DNA of 64,000 bases from Roseovarius sp. A-2 (GCF_002072155.1 NZ_BDIY01000008.1:96968-160967), one strand, 5' to 3'. Positions 35,884-47,576 are shown, numbered from the stretch's first letter. Translations and numbers: made by a program. Notes: a model not told the origin generated them from the sequence alone.

Positions 35884-37122
35884 TTACACCTTCAGTCCAG
35901 AGGAGCGGTAGAGCATCCAGTCCACCACGAAGTTGACCGCGACAGTCAGAAGCGCGATGGCCGCCGCAGGGATGAGCGGGGTGATCTCACCGAACGAGAC
36001 CAGCGTCGCGTTTTCGCGCACCATCGAGCCCCAATCCGCCGTCGGCGGCTGAATGCCGAGGCCGAGGAATGACAGGCCCGCGATCAGCAGGAACACAAAG
36101 CAGAATTCCAGCCCGAACTCCGCCACCAGAGGTGCTGTGGAGTTGGGCAGAATTTCCCGGCGGATCAGGTACCATGTCTTCTCGCCGCGCAGCTTGGCGG
36201 CCTCGATATAGTCCATCACCACCACATTGCCTGCCACCGCCCGTGTCAGGCGGAAGACGCGCGGGCTGTAGATCACCGCCACTACCAGCACGAGGATGAT
36301 CTCGGACGGGTTGAAGATGATCAGCATGAACCCGGCAAAGGCCACCGCCACCACGATCAGCGCCGCCAGCCCGACGGCCCAGCCGAGAATGTTGTTCTCG
36401 AACACCGCCGTCACCACCAAGAGCCCGGTGACCACCGCGAACCCGGTCAGCAACCAGAAACTTGTGGTGTCATTGGCCAGTTCGCCACCGAAGATCGACA
36501 GCATCAAGAGCGCAAAGATCAGCGACGGAATCGACATGATCACGTCCGAGGTGCGGGCGATGATCTGATCGAACCAACCGCCATTGACCGCCGCCAGCAA
36601 ACCCGCGAGCGCACCTAGAAGGAAGGCCAGCACCGTCCCGGCAAGCGCCAGCGCCACGGTATTGCGCGCGCCATAGATGATCCGGCTGAACATGTCGCGG
36701 CCCAGCTGATCTGCCCCGAGAAGCATATTTTCATCCGCAGGCGCAAAGGCCGAGGAAATGATCTCGGCCTCGCCGAAGGGCGCGATCACCGGCGCGAAGA
36801 TGCCCGCGATCGCGTAGGTGAAGATCACGAACATCCCGAACGCCGCCGTCAGCGGTGCCGTGCGCAACTCCTTGGCCAGGTTGACCGAGGCGATGGCAAT
36901 CAGGAACTCGCGGAAGGCGTAGGACACCATCGCCGCCAGCGCAAGAAGCCCCGCTGCGATCGCCACGCCGCGCAGCGCACCCACCCCGCCGACGATGCCC
37001 AGAATGAACGACACCAGCGTCAGCGAGAAAATCAGCAGGAATGCCGATCGTTTGTTGAAATACGCCGCAAGGCAGGACGCGCCGAGTAGCAGAGTATAGT
37101 AGATAATGACGAAAACACTCAT
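35884..37122 (-). CDS. Peptide-type ABC permease, DppC-like, with extended N-terminus
   Basis: This 412-aa permease has the usual DppC core (DQLGRDMFSRIIYGARNTVALALAGT) and the ATPase-contacting loop YIEAAKLRGEKTWYLIRR. About 100 extra N-terminal residues form three or four membrane helices before the core, longer than the usual 280-300 aa. It lies between the DppB-like gene (12-nt gap) and the ATPase gene (5-nt gap). It forms the inner-membrane pore with the DppB-like subunit. Confidence 0.9.
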   Translation of the reverse strand: MSVFVIIYYTLLLGASCLAAYFNKRSAFLLIFSLTLVSFILGIVGGVGALRGVAIAAGLLALAAMVSYAFREFLIAIASVNLAKELRTAPLTAAFGMFVIFTYAIAGIFAPVIAPFGEAEIISSAFAPADENMLLGADQLGRDMFSRIIYGARNTVALALAGTVLAFLLGALAGLLAAVNGGWFDQIIARTSDVIMSIPSLIFALLMLSIFGGELANDTTSFWLLTGFAVVTGLLVVTAVFENNILGWAVGLAALIVVAVAFAGFMLIIFNPSEIILVLVVAVIYSPRVFRLTRAVAGNVVVMDYIEAAKLRGEKTWYLIRREILPNSTAPLVAEFGLEFCFVFLLIAGLSFLGLGIQPPTADWGSMVRENATLVSFGEITPLIPAAAIALLTVAVNFVVDWMLYRSSGLKV

Positions 37123-37134
37123 GTCTCTGCCCCC

Positions 37135-38091
37135 TTATTTCGGATGCCGCAGGCGCGGATTGGTCAGGATCGCGCCCACATCCGCCGCAAGGTTCAGCAG
37201 GATGAAGGTCGCCGCGAAGATCAGGCAGCAGGCCTGAACCACCGGGAAGTCGCGTTTGCTGACCGCGTCCACGAGCGCCTGTCCGATGCCGGGGTAGACG
37301 AACACCACCTCGACCAGCACCACGCCGGTGATCAGATAGGCCAGGTTCAGCGCCACCACGTTGATGATCGGGGCCCAGGCATTGGGCAGGGCGTGCTTGA
37401 CGATCACCTTCCAGGGCGGTGCGCCCTTGAGCCGGGCCATCTCGATATAGGGCGAGGCCAGAAGGTTGATGATCGCCGCGCGCGTCATGCGCATCATATG
37501 CGCCGTCACCACCAGCACCAGCGTCAGCGCCGGCAGGAAGGTGCGATAGAGCAGATCACCGAAATCCATGTCCGAACTCAGGCTGGCAATCGCCGGGAAC
37601 ATGCTCGTCTTGACCGCCAGATAGAGGATCAGGATATAGCCCAGGAAGAATTCAGGACTCGAGATCGAGGTGAGCGTGGCCACATTGGCGACCCGGTCGA
37701 AGATCGAATTGCGCAGCAGTGCCACGACGATCCCCAGAGTGATCGAGATCGGCACCGCGATGGCCGCCGCATAGGTCGCGAGGAACAGCGTGTTGGCAAA
37801 GCGTTCGCCGATCGTCTGCGACACGCTTGCACCGGTCACGATGGAATTGCCGAAATCGAGCATCACCGCACCCGACAACCAATCGAGGTAGCGCACGATG
37901 GCCGGTTGATCGAGACCCATCTCGCGGCGCAATGCGGCCAGGTTCTCGGGCGTCGCGCCCTGCCCCAGCACCGCCTCGGCGATGTCACCGGGCAAAAGCT
38001 CGACCATGAAAAATATGATGACGGATATGACCAATAGGATGATCAGTCCGAGACCGAGCCGTTTTGCAACAAGCCCAAGGATGTCCCCCAT
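37135..38091 (-). CDS. Peptide-type ABC permease, DppB-like
   Basis: This 318-aa membrane protein has the N-terminal helix LGLGLIILLVISVIIFFMV, the extracytoplasmic segment following, and the loop YIEMARLKGAPPWKVIVKHA that docks the ATPase. Features match DppB/OppB. It follows the binding-protein gene by about 200 nt that include a terminator-like hairpin, and precedes the DppC-like gene. Confidence 0.93.
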   Translation of the reverse strand: MGDILGLVAKRLGLGLIILLVISVIIFFMVELLPGDIAEAVLGQGATPENLAALRREMGLDQPAIVRYLDWLSGAVMLDFGNSIVTGASVSQTIGERFANTLFLATYAAAIAVPISITLGIVVALLRNSIFDRVANVATLTSISSPEFFLGYILILYLAVKTSMFPAIASLSSDMDFGDLLYRTFLPALTLVLVVTAHMMRMTRAAIINLLASPYIEMARLKGAPPWKVIVKHALPNAWAPIINVVALNLAYLITGVVLVEVVFVYPGIGQALVDAVSKRDFPVVQACCLIFAATFILLNLAADVGAILTNPRLRHPK

Positions 38092-38256
38092 CTTTCCCTC
38101 CTGCTGTTTCTGCCTGCCGCCTTGTTCCGGCGGGCCGTTTTCGGCTCAGGCGCACAGTGTTCTGTGTTTGCGGTCGCGCTTTGTGTTTTTGTATTGGCCG
38201 GTGCGACCGGATTGGCGAAACCGGAGGCAGGACAGACCCGCCACCGGCAATGAAAG

Positions 38257-38284
38257 ACCCGGCCCCCTTTCGGGGACCGGGCCA
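38257..38284 (-). terminator. Hairpin after the peptide-binding-protein gene
   Basis: A GC-rich stem (cccggcccc and ggggaccggg, one bulged base) with loop ctttc follows the binding-protein stop by 11 nt, with GTCTTTC after it on the minus strand. It may attenuate read-through into the permease genes. Confidence 0.5.
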
Positions 38285-38294
38285 AATCAAGGCA

Positions 38295-39905
38295 TCAGGA
38301 CGAGAACCACCAGCGGCTCGCAGCCCGGGCGCCGTCACAGCTCCAGCTGGCCGCGACATCCTCATTGCGCTCCACGCCCTTGCCACGGGCATAGACCCAG
38401 TTGTTGAAGAACGGGATCAGCGTGCCGCCATCGTCGCGCATCAGCAGGCACATCTCGCGATACATCTCGGCGCGCAGGCTGTCGTCAAGCTCGCCCTTGG
38501 CCTGAAGCAGCAACTCGTTGAAGCGCTCGTTCTGCCAGCGGCTCTCGTTCCAGGCGGCGTCGTCCTTGTAGGCCAGCGTGAACATCACGTCCGGCGTCGG
38601 GCGCGCACCCCAGGACACGGCCGAGTACGGCTTTTTCAGCCACACGTCCGAATAGTAGCCATCGTTCGGCTCGCGCACGACCTTGATGTTGATGCCCGCC
38701 GCCTTTGCCTGCTCGGCATAAAGGACGCACATGTCCACGGCACCGGTATAGACGCTGTCCGCGACCGAAAGATTGACCGTGAGGCCCTCCTGCCCGGCCT
38801 TCTTGAGCAGCGATTTCGCCTGGTCCGGGTCGTATTCGCGCTGCGGGATATCGTCGGGCCAGTAAGGCTGCACCGGCGAGAGGTGGAAATCGTTGCCCTT
38901 GGTCGCCGCCCCGAACGAGATCTTCTCGATGATCTCGTCGCGGTTCATCGCCAGTTTCAGCGCGTTGCGCACGTTGACGTCATCAAACGGCGCCGTGTCG
39001 CAATGCATCGGCATCGTGATCGCGCCACCCGAGGGGATGTTGTCGACCTTGATGTCGGGGTTGCGCTCCAGCAGCGCGAGTGTCTTGAGCTCGATCAGCG
39101 AAACGCAGTTCACATCACCCGTCACAAGTGCCGTCTGACGCGCATTGGGATCGTTCAGAATGAGCATCTCGACCTTGTCGAAATAGGCCCCCTCGCCGTG
39201 CCAGCCATCATGCCGGCTCAGCGCCCATTGAATGCCGAACTCGCCTGACTCGATCTTGTAGGGGCCAGAGCCGTCGCCGGATTTCCAGTCGATCGAGCCA
39301 TCGCCATTCGAAGGACAGATCGCAAAGTGATAGTCGGTCATCAGCCAGGGCAGATCGGCATTGCCGCGCGCCAGAGAGATGACAATCGCATTCTCGCCAT
39401 CGGCCTTGATATCGGTCACATCCGTCAAGAGCGCCTTGGCCGCCGAGGTGGACGCGTCGCCACGATGGTGGTTGAGGCTGTCGATCACATCGTGCGCCGT
39501 CACCGGCTTGCCGCTGTGGAAGGACGCATCGGGATTGAGCTCGAAGGTCCACTCCTTGGCGTCCGGCGTCGCCTCCCAGCTTGTCGCAAGATCCGGGCCG
39601 AGCGAATTGTCCGGCTCGATCAGCGTCAGATAGCTGCGATGCGTGTGTGCCAGAAAGATCATCTGCCGGGTCACATAGGTGCCCGGATCATGCGTGTCGG
39701 AACTGTTGCCGTCATGCACGCCCCAGCGGAACGTACCGCCGCGGCTTGGCTGTGCGGCGGCCGATGTGCCCCAAAGGCCGGTCGCGGCAGAGACGGTCAT
39801 GCCGGCGGCAGCGGCGAAATGCATGAACGACCGGCGCGAGATATCGCCGGTGCGCGCGGCATTTGCCAGCCTGTCCATTAAGACCTTGTCGGTTTTCTTT
39901 GTCAT
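38295..39905 (-). CDS. ABC transporter substrate-binding protein, family 5 (peptide type)
   Basis: The 536-aa protein starts with a twin-arginine signal (ISRRSFMHFAAAAGM, cleaved near TSAAAQ), followed by GGTFRWGVHDGNSSDTHDPG, the usual opening of peptide/opine binding proteins. It then shows the long lobe of SBP family 5. The ATG at 39905 was chosen for its AGGGAAG site and for the signal peptide; the longer reading is unlikely. It is first in an operon with the two permeases and a fused ATPase. Ligands in this family include di- and oligopeptides, nickel and plant-derived compounds; none can be assigned. Confidence 0.9.
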   Translation of the reverse strand: MTKKTDKVLMDRLANAARTGDISRRSFMHFAAAAGMTVSAATGLWGTSAAAQPSRGGTFRWGVHDGNSSDTHDPGTYVTRQMIFLAHTHRSYLTLIEPDNSLGPDLATSWEATPDAKEWTFELNPDASFHSGKPVTAHDVIDSLNHHRGDASTSAAKALLTDVTDIKADGENAIVISLARGNADLPWLMTDYHFAICPSNGDGSIDWKSGDGSGPYKIESGEFGIQWALSRHDGWHGEGAYFDKVEMLILNDPNARQTALVTGDVNCVSLIELKTLALLERNPDIKVDNIPSGGAITMPMHCDTAPFDDVNVRNALKLAMNRDEIIEKISFGAATKGNDFHLSPVQPYWPDDIPQREYDPDQAKSLLKKAGQEGLTVNLSVADSVYTGAVDMCVLYAEQAKAAGINIKVVREPNDGYYSDVWLKKPYSAVSWGARPTPDVMFTLAYKDDAAWNESRWQNERFNELLLQAKGELDDSLRAEMYREMCLLMRDDGGTLIPFFNNWVYARGKGVERNEDVAASWSCDGARAASRWWFSS

Positions 39906-40119
39906 GAGACTTCCCTGTTTTGTTGTTGATCTGTCACTGGAGAGGCCCCTGTCTTGGTCCTCTCCGAAAGCTTCCGTTGCTGACCCTCGGTCAGGATGCT
40001 TAAATACGACATGATGAAAACAAAACACGAAATTCCTCGGCTTTCCAGACTCTAATCCGAAAAACCCGCAAGTTTTAAAGGTCAGCAATCCTGAGGTTTT
40101 TTCCTGAAGACGCCCGCCT

Positions 40120-41430
40120 TCACCCCCCGCGACGCTCGCGCAGACGCGAGAAGTAATCGAGTCTCTTCTTGAGTTCGCGCTCGAATCCGCGCTCTACCGG
40201 TTGATAGAGAACCGGGCGTTTCATCGTCTCGGGAAAGTAGTTCTGACCCGAAAACCCGTCTTCGGCATCGTGGTCATAGGCATAGCCCGCGCCGTACCCC
40301 TCCTCGCGCATGAGCTTGGTCGGCGCGTTCAGGATATGCTTGGGCGGCGGCTCGCTGCCGGTTTTCTTGGCTTCGCGCATCGCGGCCTTGTAGGCGGCAT
40401 AGCCCGCGTTCGATTTCGGCGCCAGCGCAAGATATGTCACCGCCTGCGCCAACGCCAACTCGCCCTCGGGGCTGCCCAGACGCTCATAGATCTCCCAGGC
40501 ATGCAGGCAGACCGTTTGGGCATGGCTGTCGGCCAGCCCGATATCCTCCACCGCCATCCGGGTGATGCGCCGGGCAAGGTATCGCGGGTCTTCGCCCCCG
40601 GTCAGCATCCGCGCCAGCCAGTAGAGCGCGGCATCAGGATCAGAGCCGCGCACCGACTTGTGCAGCGCCGAGATGAGGTTGTAATGCTCATCGCCCGACT
40701 TGTCGTATTTCGCCGCCCGCTTCATCAGCCGCGCGGCCAGCGCGTCGCGCCCGAGCTTGCCATCGGTCGTCCACGCCGCCGCCTGTTCGATCAGATTGAG
40801 CAGCGCGCGCCCGTCGCCATCGGCCATTTCCAGCAGGCTCTCACGCGCCGGGCCGTCAAGCGGCAGGGCCCGGCCCAGATCCTTCTCGGCCCGCTGTGCA
40901 AGACGTTCGAGATCCGCCAGATCCAGCCGCGTCAGCACCAGCACCTGCGACCGGCTGAGCAGCGCCGCGTTCAACTCAAACGACGGGTTCTCGGTCGTCG
41001 CCCCCACCAGCAGGATCGTGCCATCCTCCATATGCGGCAGGAACCCGTCCTGCTGCGCCTTGTTGAAGCGGTGGATCTCGTCGACGAAAAGCAGCGTACC
41101 CTGACCGTTCGCGCGCCGGTGCTTGGCCTGCTCGAAGACCTTGCGCAATTCCGGCACGCCGGTGAATATCGCGCTGATCTGCACGAAATGCAGGTCCGTC
41201 TCATCCGCCAGCAGCCGCGCGATGGTGGTCTTGCCCACACCGGGCGGCCCCCAGAAAATCAACGACGTCAGACTGCCCGAGGCCAGCATCACGCCAAGCG
41301 GCGCGTCAGGGCCCAACACCTGATCCTGTCCGATCACCTCCGACAGGGCACGCGGGCGCAGCCGGTCCGCCAGCGGGCGCGGCGCCCCCTTGGGCGCAGG
41401 CGTGTCGCCGGTGTCGAAAAGATCACTCAC
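40120..41430 (-). CDS. rarA: Replication-associated recombination protein A (RarA/MgsA)
   Basis: This 436-aa AAA+ ATPase has Walker A GPPGVGKTTIA, Walker B TLLFVDEIHRFNK, sensor motif ATTENPSFE and the C-terminal tetramerisation part ending near YFSRLRERRGG. RarA acts at stalled replication forks with SSB. It overlaps the DegQ-like gene by 4 nt at its start, so both lie in one transcription unit behind the ribosomal cluster. Confidence 0.96.
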   Translation of the reverse strand: MSDLFDTGDTPAPKGAPRPLADRLRPRALSEVIGQDQVLGPDAPLGVMLASGSLTSLIFWGPPGVGKTTIARLLADETDLHFVQISAIFTGVPELRKVFEQAKHRRANGQGTLLFVDEIHRFNKAQQDGFLPHMEDGTILLVGATTENPSFELNAALLSRSQVLVLTRLDLADLERLAQRAEKDLGRALPLDGPARESLLEMADGDGRALLNLIEQAAAWTTDGKLGRDALAARLMKRAAKYDKSGDEHYNLISALHKSVRGSDPDAALYWLARMLTGGEDPRYLARRITRMAVEDIGLADSHAQTVCLHAWEIYERLGSPEGELALAQAVTYLALAPKSNAGYAAYKAAMREAKKTGSEPPPKHILNAPTKLMREEGYGAGYAYDHDAEDGFSGQNYFPETMKRPVLYQPVERGFERELKKRLDYFSRLRERRGG

Positions 41431-42803
41431 AGCCGCAGCCGCAGCGCCATGCGCCGCCCGTTGCGCATCACCTCGATGCTCAGCGTCTGTGTGGCCTCCT
41501 CCAGCGCCTGCACTGCTGTTGTGCTGTCGGAAACCGCGACGCCATTGATCTCGCGCAGGATGTCTCCGGGGCGAAGCCCCGCCCTCGCACCGTATGGCCC
41601 AGGGTCTTCCACGATCACCCCATCGGCCATCAACGGCAAGCCGTAAGCGTCAATCACCGCCGGGTTGATCGTTGAAAGCACCATCTCCGGCAGCGCGGCG
41701 CGGTCGCCCGTCCGGGTTGGGTTGCGGGGCGGCACTTCGGGGGCGGCGATCATCGGCACGTCGATCTCTTCCGCATCCCCATCGCGCTGCCGGGTGATCC
41801 GCGCAGTGTCACCGATTCCGGCAAGCGACATGCGAAACACCATCTCGGCGGGGCTATTCACCGGTTGCCCGTCGACTGCGGCGATCACGTCGCCCGGCAC
41901 CACCGCACCGGCAAAACTGCTGGCGGGATGCACCTGCGATATCACGATCCCCTCGGGCCGCGAGAGGCCCAAGCCCTCGGCCATGTCGGGCGTCACCGGC
42001 TGACCGCCTAGCCCGGCCCAAGGCCGAACAAACGCGTTCTGCCCGGCGCGCGCCTGTTCGACGAATTGCGCCACCAGGGCCGACGGTATAGCAAAGCCGA
42101 TCCCGTTCGAGCCGCCCGAGCGCGACAATATGGCCGTGTTGATCCCGATCAGATCACCATTCACATCGACCAGCGCACCGCCCGAATTGCCCGGGTTGAT
42201 CGGTGCGTCGGTCTGAATGAAATAGCCCCGCGCATTGCCCGACGCCGTGCCAGAGCGCGCCAGCCCCGAGACGATGCCGCTGCTCACCGTCTGGCCCACG
42301 CCGAACGGATTGCCGATGGCCAGCACCAATTCGCCAACTTGCACGCTGTCACTGTCGCGCAGCCGCAGCGCGGGCAGGTCGGGGGCGTCCTCGACCTGCA
42401 ACACCGCAAGATCCGCCTCTTCATCGCCCAGCAGAACCCGCGCAGCATATTCGCGACCGTCATTGAGAACAACGCGGATATCCGTCGCCTCGCCGACCAC
42501 GTGGTAATTCGACACCACGATGCCATCCGCACCCAGCACCACGCCCGAGCCGAGCGAGTTCTGCACGCGTGGCCGCGAAGCGCCGAAATCGTTGAAGAAC
42601 CGCCCGAAGAACGGATCATTCCGGAACGGGCTGCGGCGGCCTTCGACGATGCGACTGGCATAGATGTTGACCACGGCAGGCGCGGCCTGCCGCACAACTG
42701 GCACAAAGCCGGTCTGAATCTCGGCCTGCGACATCGGCACGCGCATCTCGGCGGCCAGCGGCGCGGCGTAAAGGATCAGGACGAGAGACAGGATGCGGAT
42801 CAA
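41427..42803 (-). CDS. degQ: Periplasmic serine protease of the DegQ/HtrA (Do) type
   Basis: This 458-aa protease has the His-Asp-Ser triad in NYHVVGEAT, EADLAVLQV and NPGNSGGALVD, followed by two PDZ domains (about residues 245-330 and 360-455). The first residues form a signal peptide (ILSLVLILYAAPLAAE), so it acts in the periplasm on misfolded proteins. The TTG start at 42803 is preferred because a strong AAGGAGG lies 6 nt before it and because the signal peptide then starts cleanly. Which Deg paralogue it is remains uncertain. It overlaps rarA by 4 nt. Confidence 0.92.
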   Translation of the reverse strand: MIRILSLVLILYAAPLAAEMRVPMSQAEIQTGFVPVVRQAAPAVVNIYASRIVEGRRSPFRNDPFFGRFFNDFGASRPRVQNSLGSGVVLGADGIVVSNYHVVGEATDIRVVLNDGREYAARVLLGDEEADLAVLQVEDAPDLPALRLRDSDSVQVGELVLAIGNPFGVGQTVSSGIVSGLARSGTASGNARGYFIQTDAPINPGNSGGALVDVNGDLIGINTAILSRSGGSNGIGFAIPSALVAQFVEQARAGQNAFVRPWAGLGGQPVTPDMAEGLGLSRPEGIVISQVHPASSFAGAVVPGDVIAAVDGQPVNSPAEMVFRMSLAGIGDTARITRQRDGDAEEIDVPMIAAPEVPPRNPTRTGDRAALPEMVLSTINPAVIDAYGLPLMADGVIVEDPGPYGARAGLRPGDILREINGVAVSDSTTAVQALEEATQTLSIEVMRNGRRMALRLRL

Positions 42804-42912
42804 GAGCGGCCTCCTTGCATGTCGGCGGGTCGCCCGAGATATGCGCGGCACGCCGCAGCAATGCAAGCCCGCCGGGATTCTTCCTGGTCCAAATACTTAA
42901 TCGTACAGACGC

Positions 42913-42938
42913 AAAACCCCCGCCGGTGAGGGCGGGGG
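42913..42938 (-). terminator. Rho-independent terminator of the alpha ribosomal block (after rplQ)
   Basis: On the minus strand CCCCCGCC, a 5-nt loop and GGCGGGGG are followed by TTTTGCG, 27 nt after the rplQ stop. It ends the ribosomal unit before the degQ-rarA genes. Confidence 0.85.
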
Positions 42939-42964
42939 TCAGGGCCGGCCAAATCTGGCGTGGC

Positions 42965-43384
42965 TTATTCTTCTGCGGCCTCTTCGGCGGCGACGCGGGC
43001 GCGGTCAGCCGCCCCCTTGGCATCAACGTCACGGTCGACGAACTCGATGATCGCCATCGGGGCCATGTCGCCATAGCGGAACCCGGCCTTGAGCACGCGG
43101 ACATAACCGCCCTGACGGTCCTTGTAGCGGGGCCCCAGCACGTCAAAGAGCTTGGCGACGTGGATGTCCTGCTTGAGCTGGGCCGCGGCCTGACGGCGCG
43201 CGTGCAGATCGCCGCGCTTGCCAAGCGTGACCATCTTCTCGATGATCCGGCGCAGTTCCTTGGCCTTGGGCAGGGTGGTTTTGATCTGCTCATGTTCGAT
43301 GAGCGAGCCGGCCATGTTCGCCCACAGCGCCTTGCGGTGCTCGTGGGTGCGGTTCAGGCGGCGGTATCCTCTGGCGTGACGCAT
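42965..43384 (-). CDS. rplQ: 50S ribosomal protein L17
   Basis: This 139-aa protein has the L17 opening [19 protein letters not shown] and [17 protein letters not shown]. The C-terminus is an acidic, alanine-rich tail ([14 protein letters not shown]). L17 binds 23S rRNA near the peptide exit region. It closes the alpha block; a paired palindrome stands between it and rpoA. Confidence 0.98.
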   Translation of the reverse strand: MRHARGYRRLNRTHEHRKALWANMAGSLIEHEQIKTTLPKAKELRRIIEKMVTLGKRGDLHARRQAAAQLKQDIHVAKLFDVLGPRYKDRQGGYVRVLKAGFRYGDMAPMAIIEFVDRDVDAKGAADRARVAAEEAAEE

Positions 43385-43475
43385 TTTCTATCTCCTTAGC
43401 GTTTTGCTTTGTCCGGCGGTCTGATGCGTGTCAGCCGCTCTCCTTGGGGCGGGATTGCCCAGGTGGTGGGTAAAA

Positions 43476-43522
43476 CCGATTTCTTGCAAGGAAATCGGAC
43501 CGGAAACTTTTTCAAGTTTCCG
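43476..43522. repeat. Paired palindrome, copy B
   Basis: Two hairpins, ccgatttc...gaaatcgg (43476-43498) and cggaaactt-tttc-aagtttccg (43501-43522), are 2 nt apart, immediately after the rpoA stop. It has the same design as the copies at 33725 and 50477. Confidence 0.8.
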
Positions 43523-43532
43523 TCCCTTTATC

Positions 43533-44549
43533 TCAGAACGCCTCGTCGAATTTCTTGGCGAGGTCCTCGATATCGTCGGGCGGCCAGTCTTCGACATCCA
43601 TGCCGAGATGCAGGCCCATGCCCGAGAGCACTTCTTTGATCTCGTTGAGCGACTTGCGGCCAAAGTTCGGCGTGCGCAGCATTTCCGCCTCGGTCTTCTG
43701 GATCAGATCGCCGATATAGACGATATTGTCGTTCTTGAGGCAGTTGGCGGACCGCACGCTGAGCTCCAGCTCGTCCACTTTCTTCAGCAGCAGCGGGTTG
43801 AACTCGAGCCCGTCATCCTCAGCCTCGCGGCCTGCCGATTCCGGCTCGTCGAAGTTGACAAAGATCGACAGCTGGTCCTGAAGGATGCGCGCGGCAAAGG
43901 CTACGGCGTCATCGGGCGTGATCGAGCCGTCGGTCTCGATCTTCATGGTCAGCTTGTCATAATCCAGCACCTGCCCCTCGCGGGTCGGCTGCACGTCATA
44001 GCTGACCCGGGTGATCGGCGAATAGATCGCGTCGATCGGGATCAGACCGATGGGCGCGTCCTCGGGTTTATTCTTGTCAGCCGAGACATAGCCCTTGCCG
44101 GTATTGACCGTCAGCTCCACGTAGAGGTCCGCACCTTCGTCGAGGTGGCAGATCACGTGATCCTTGTTCAGTACCTCTATGCCCGCGCTGTCGGAAATGT
44201 CAGCAGCGGTCACGGCACCCGGGCCCTTGGCATTGATCGACAGGCGCTTCGGCCCTTCGACTTCCATGCGGACGGCGACGCCCTTTAGGTTGAGAACGAT
44301 ATCCGTCACGTCCTCGCGCACACCGGCGACCGAGGAAAACTCGTGCAGAACGTTGTCAATCTGCACGGCAGTAATCGCCGCACCTTGCAGCGACGACAAC
44401 AGCACGCGGCGCAGCGCGTTGCCAAGGGTCAGACCAAAGCCGCGCTCCAGCGGTTCGGCGACCAGCACGGCCTGACGCAGCGGGTCGTTGCCCGGTTTCA
44501 CGTCAAGCTGTGTCGGCTTGATCAGTTCAGCCCAATTCTTGTGGATCAT
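43533..44549 (-). CDS. rpoA: RNA polymerase alpha subunit
   Basis: This 338-aa protein has the assembly domain ([21 protein letters not shown], residues about 30-50) and the C-terminal DNA-contact domain with [15 protein letters not shown]. The start at 44549 gives [12 protein letters not shown], the usual alphaproteobacterial opening, and has GGAGG before it; the longer reading is rejected. It lies between rpsK and rplQ, as in the alpha operon. Confidence 0.98.
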   Translation of the reverse strand: MIHKNWAELIKPTQLDVKPGNDPLRQAVLVAEPLERGFGLTLGNALRRVLLSSLQGAAITAVQIDNVLHEFSSVAGVREDVTDIVLNLKGVAVRMEVEGPKRLSINAKGPGAVTAADISDSAGIEVLNKDHVICHLDEGADLYVELTVNTGKGYVSADKNKPEDAPIGLIPIDAIYSPITRVSYDVQPTREGQVLDYDKLTMKIETDGSITPDDAVAFAARILQDQLSIFVNFDEPESAGREAEDDGLEFNPLLLKKVDELELSVRSANCLKNDNIVYIGDLIQKTEAEMLRTPNFGRKSLNEIKEVLSGMGLHLGMDVEDWPPDDIEDLAKKFDEAF

Positions 44550-44663
44550 GCGTCCCTCCATTCCTGTTCTGCCCTCATGTCCAAAGGTCAAGAACGCCCG
44601 AGGATGTAAAATGGCGAAAAGGGGACCGCGCCCTTGCGCAGCCCCGCTTTGATAGATGTCGGA

Positions 44664-45053
44664 TCAGACCCGGCGACGTTTCGGCGGGCGGCAGCCGTTA
44701 TGGGCGATCGGTGTCACGTCGCGGATCGACGTGATGTTAAAGCCGACGGCAGCCAGCGCGCGCAGCGCCGATTCACGGCCCGAACCGGGCCCCTGAACCT
44801 CGACCTCGAGCGAGCGCATGCCATGCTCCTGCGCCTTCTTGCCCGCGTCTTCTGCGGCCATCTGCGCGGCATAGGGTGTCGACTTGCGCGAGCCCTTGAA
44901 GCCCATGGTCCCGGCAGAGGACCACGCAATCGCGTTGCCTTGCACGTCGGAAATCAGGATCTTGGTGTTGTTGAAGGACGAGTTCACATGAGCAACGCCG
45001 GTGGCGATGTTCTTGGAAACCTTCTTCTTGGTGCGTTTGGTGTCGCGTGCCAT
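44664..45053 (-). CDS. rpsK: 30S ribosomal protein S11
   Basis: This 129-aa protein has the conserved [16 protein letters not shown] and [19 protein letters not shown]11 sits on the platform of the small subunit beside the mRNA exit. It follows rpsM by 15 nt and precedes rpoA. Confidence 0.98.
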   Translation of the reverse strand: MARDTKRTKKKVSKNIATGVAHVNSSFNNTKILISDVQGNAIAWSSAGTMGFKGSRKSTPYAAQMAAEDAGKKAQEHGMRSLEVEVQGPGSGRESALRALAAVGFNITSIRDVTPIAHNGCRPPKRRRV

Positions 45054-45068
45054 CTCGAATGCCCTCCC

Positions 45069-45437
45069 TTATTTCTTCTTGCCGGCAATGGCTTTTGCCG
45101 GGCCCTTGCGGGTGCGGGCATTGGTGTGGGTTCGCTGGCCACGCACCGGCAGGTTGCGGCGGTGACGCAGGCCACGGTAGCAGCCGAGATCCATCAGGCG
45201 CTTGACGTTCATCTGCGTCTCGCGACGCAGGTCGCCTTCGACGGTGTAATTCGCGTCGATATGCTCGCGCAGGGCCAAGGCTTCGGCATCCGACAGCTCG
45301 TTGACGCGACGCGACGCGTCGATGTTCACGGCTTCGCAGATGGCCTTGGCCGAGGACTGGCCGATTCCGGTGATGTAGGTAAGGGCGATCGGGACCCGTT
45401 TGGAGGTCGGGATATTAACGCCGGCGATACGTGCCAA
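45069..45437 (-). CDS. rpsM: 30S ribosomal protein S13 (TTG start)
   Basis: This 122-aa protein reads [20 protein letters not shown] when started at the TTG at 45437, which has AAGGAA 8 nt upstream. It ends in the basic tail [18 protein letters not shown]13 contacts 16S rRNA at the head and forms inter-subunit bridges. A 199-nt leader without genes separates it from adk and holds a candidate promoter. Confidence 0.97.
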   Translation of the reverse strand: MARIAGVNIPTSKRVPIALTYITGIGQSSAKAICEAVNIDASRRVNELSDAEALALREHIDANYTVEGDLRRETQMNVKRLMDLGCYRGLRHRRNLPVRGQRTHTNARTRKGPAKAIAGKKK

Positions 45438-45595
45438 GTGTCTTTTCCTTTTCGTTGCGGTTCCGTAGCTCCAGAACCTTTTTTCACAACGTAAGCCCGA
45501 GGCGCTTTTTCGCTCCGGGCCGCAGCTGATTTCTGATTGTAGATCCGGGGCCGGGGGCGACCCGGCGAGAATCAATCTCGCAGTCGAGATAGGGC

Positions 45596-45624
45596 TGGTT
45601 ATGGGGAAATTAATGGGGCGTCAA
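45596..45624 (-). promoter_or_regulatory. Candidate promoter of the alpha block (rpsM-rpsK-rpoA-rplQ)
   Basis: TTGACG at 45619-45624 and TAACCA at 45596-45601 on the minus strand are separated by 17 nt. The -35 is good and the -10 poor. The position before rpsM fits an internal promoter for the alpha genes, as in other bacteria. Confidence 0.4.
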
Positions 45625-45636
45625 GCCCCCGTTCCG

Positions 45637-46211
45637 TCATTTGTCAATCGCCGCCGCAATCGCCGCCTTGACCTCGTCCATGCTGCCCATGCCATCGACC
45701 GAGGCGAGCTGCCCGTTGGCATGATAATAGCCGATGAGCGGCGCGGTCTTCTTGTAATATTCCATCAGCCGGTGGCGCACGCTGTCCTCGTTGTCGTCGG
45801 CGCGCACGGGCTGTCCGGCAGCCGCGGCATCGGCGGCACGGCCAACGATGCGCTTGACCAGGGTCTCGTCATCGACGCGCATCTCGACCACGGCGTCCAG
45901 TGTCTCGCCCTGTTCGTCCAGCAGGGTAGCCAGTGCATCGGCCTGCGCCAGCGTGCGCGGGAAGCCGTCAAAGATGAAACCGCCGCGCTTGTCCCCCTGA
46001 AGCTTTTCGCGAATGAGGCCAATCACGATGTCATCGGTCACCAGATCGCCGCGCGCCATAACGTCAGCGACAATGTTGCCCATCTCGGTCCCGCTGTCCT
46101 TGGCCGCGCGCAGCATGTCGCCGGTGCTGAGCTGGATCATGTCGCGGCTCTCTACCAGCATCTGTGCCTGCGTGCCCTTGCCCGCCCCCGGCGGCCCCAG
46201 AAGTATGATGT

Positions 46212-46215
<4 letters not shown>
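45637..46215 (-). CDS. adk: Adenylate kinase, short form, in ribosomal cluster
   Basis: This 192-aa protein has P-loop [10 protein letters not shown] and [10 protein letters not shown] but no zinc-binding LID; a short linker replaces the LID domain, as in many alphaproteobacterial copies. It makes two ADP from AMP and ATP. Its ATG overlaps the secY stop by 4 nt. Gene order secY-adk-rpsM is standard for the spc block, so this is the housekeeping copy. Confidence 0.96.
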
Positions 46216-47576
<1,361 letters not shown>

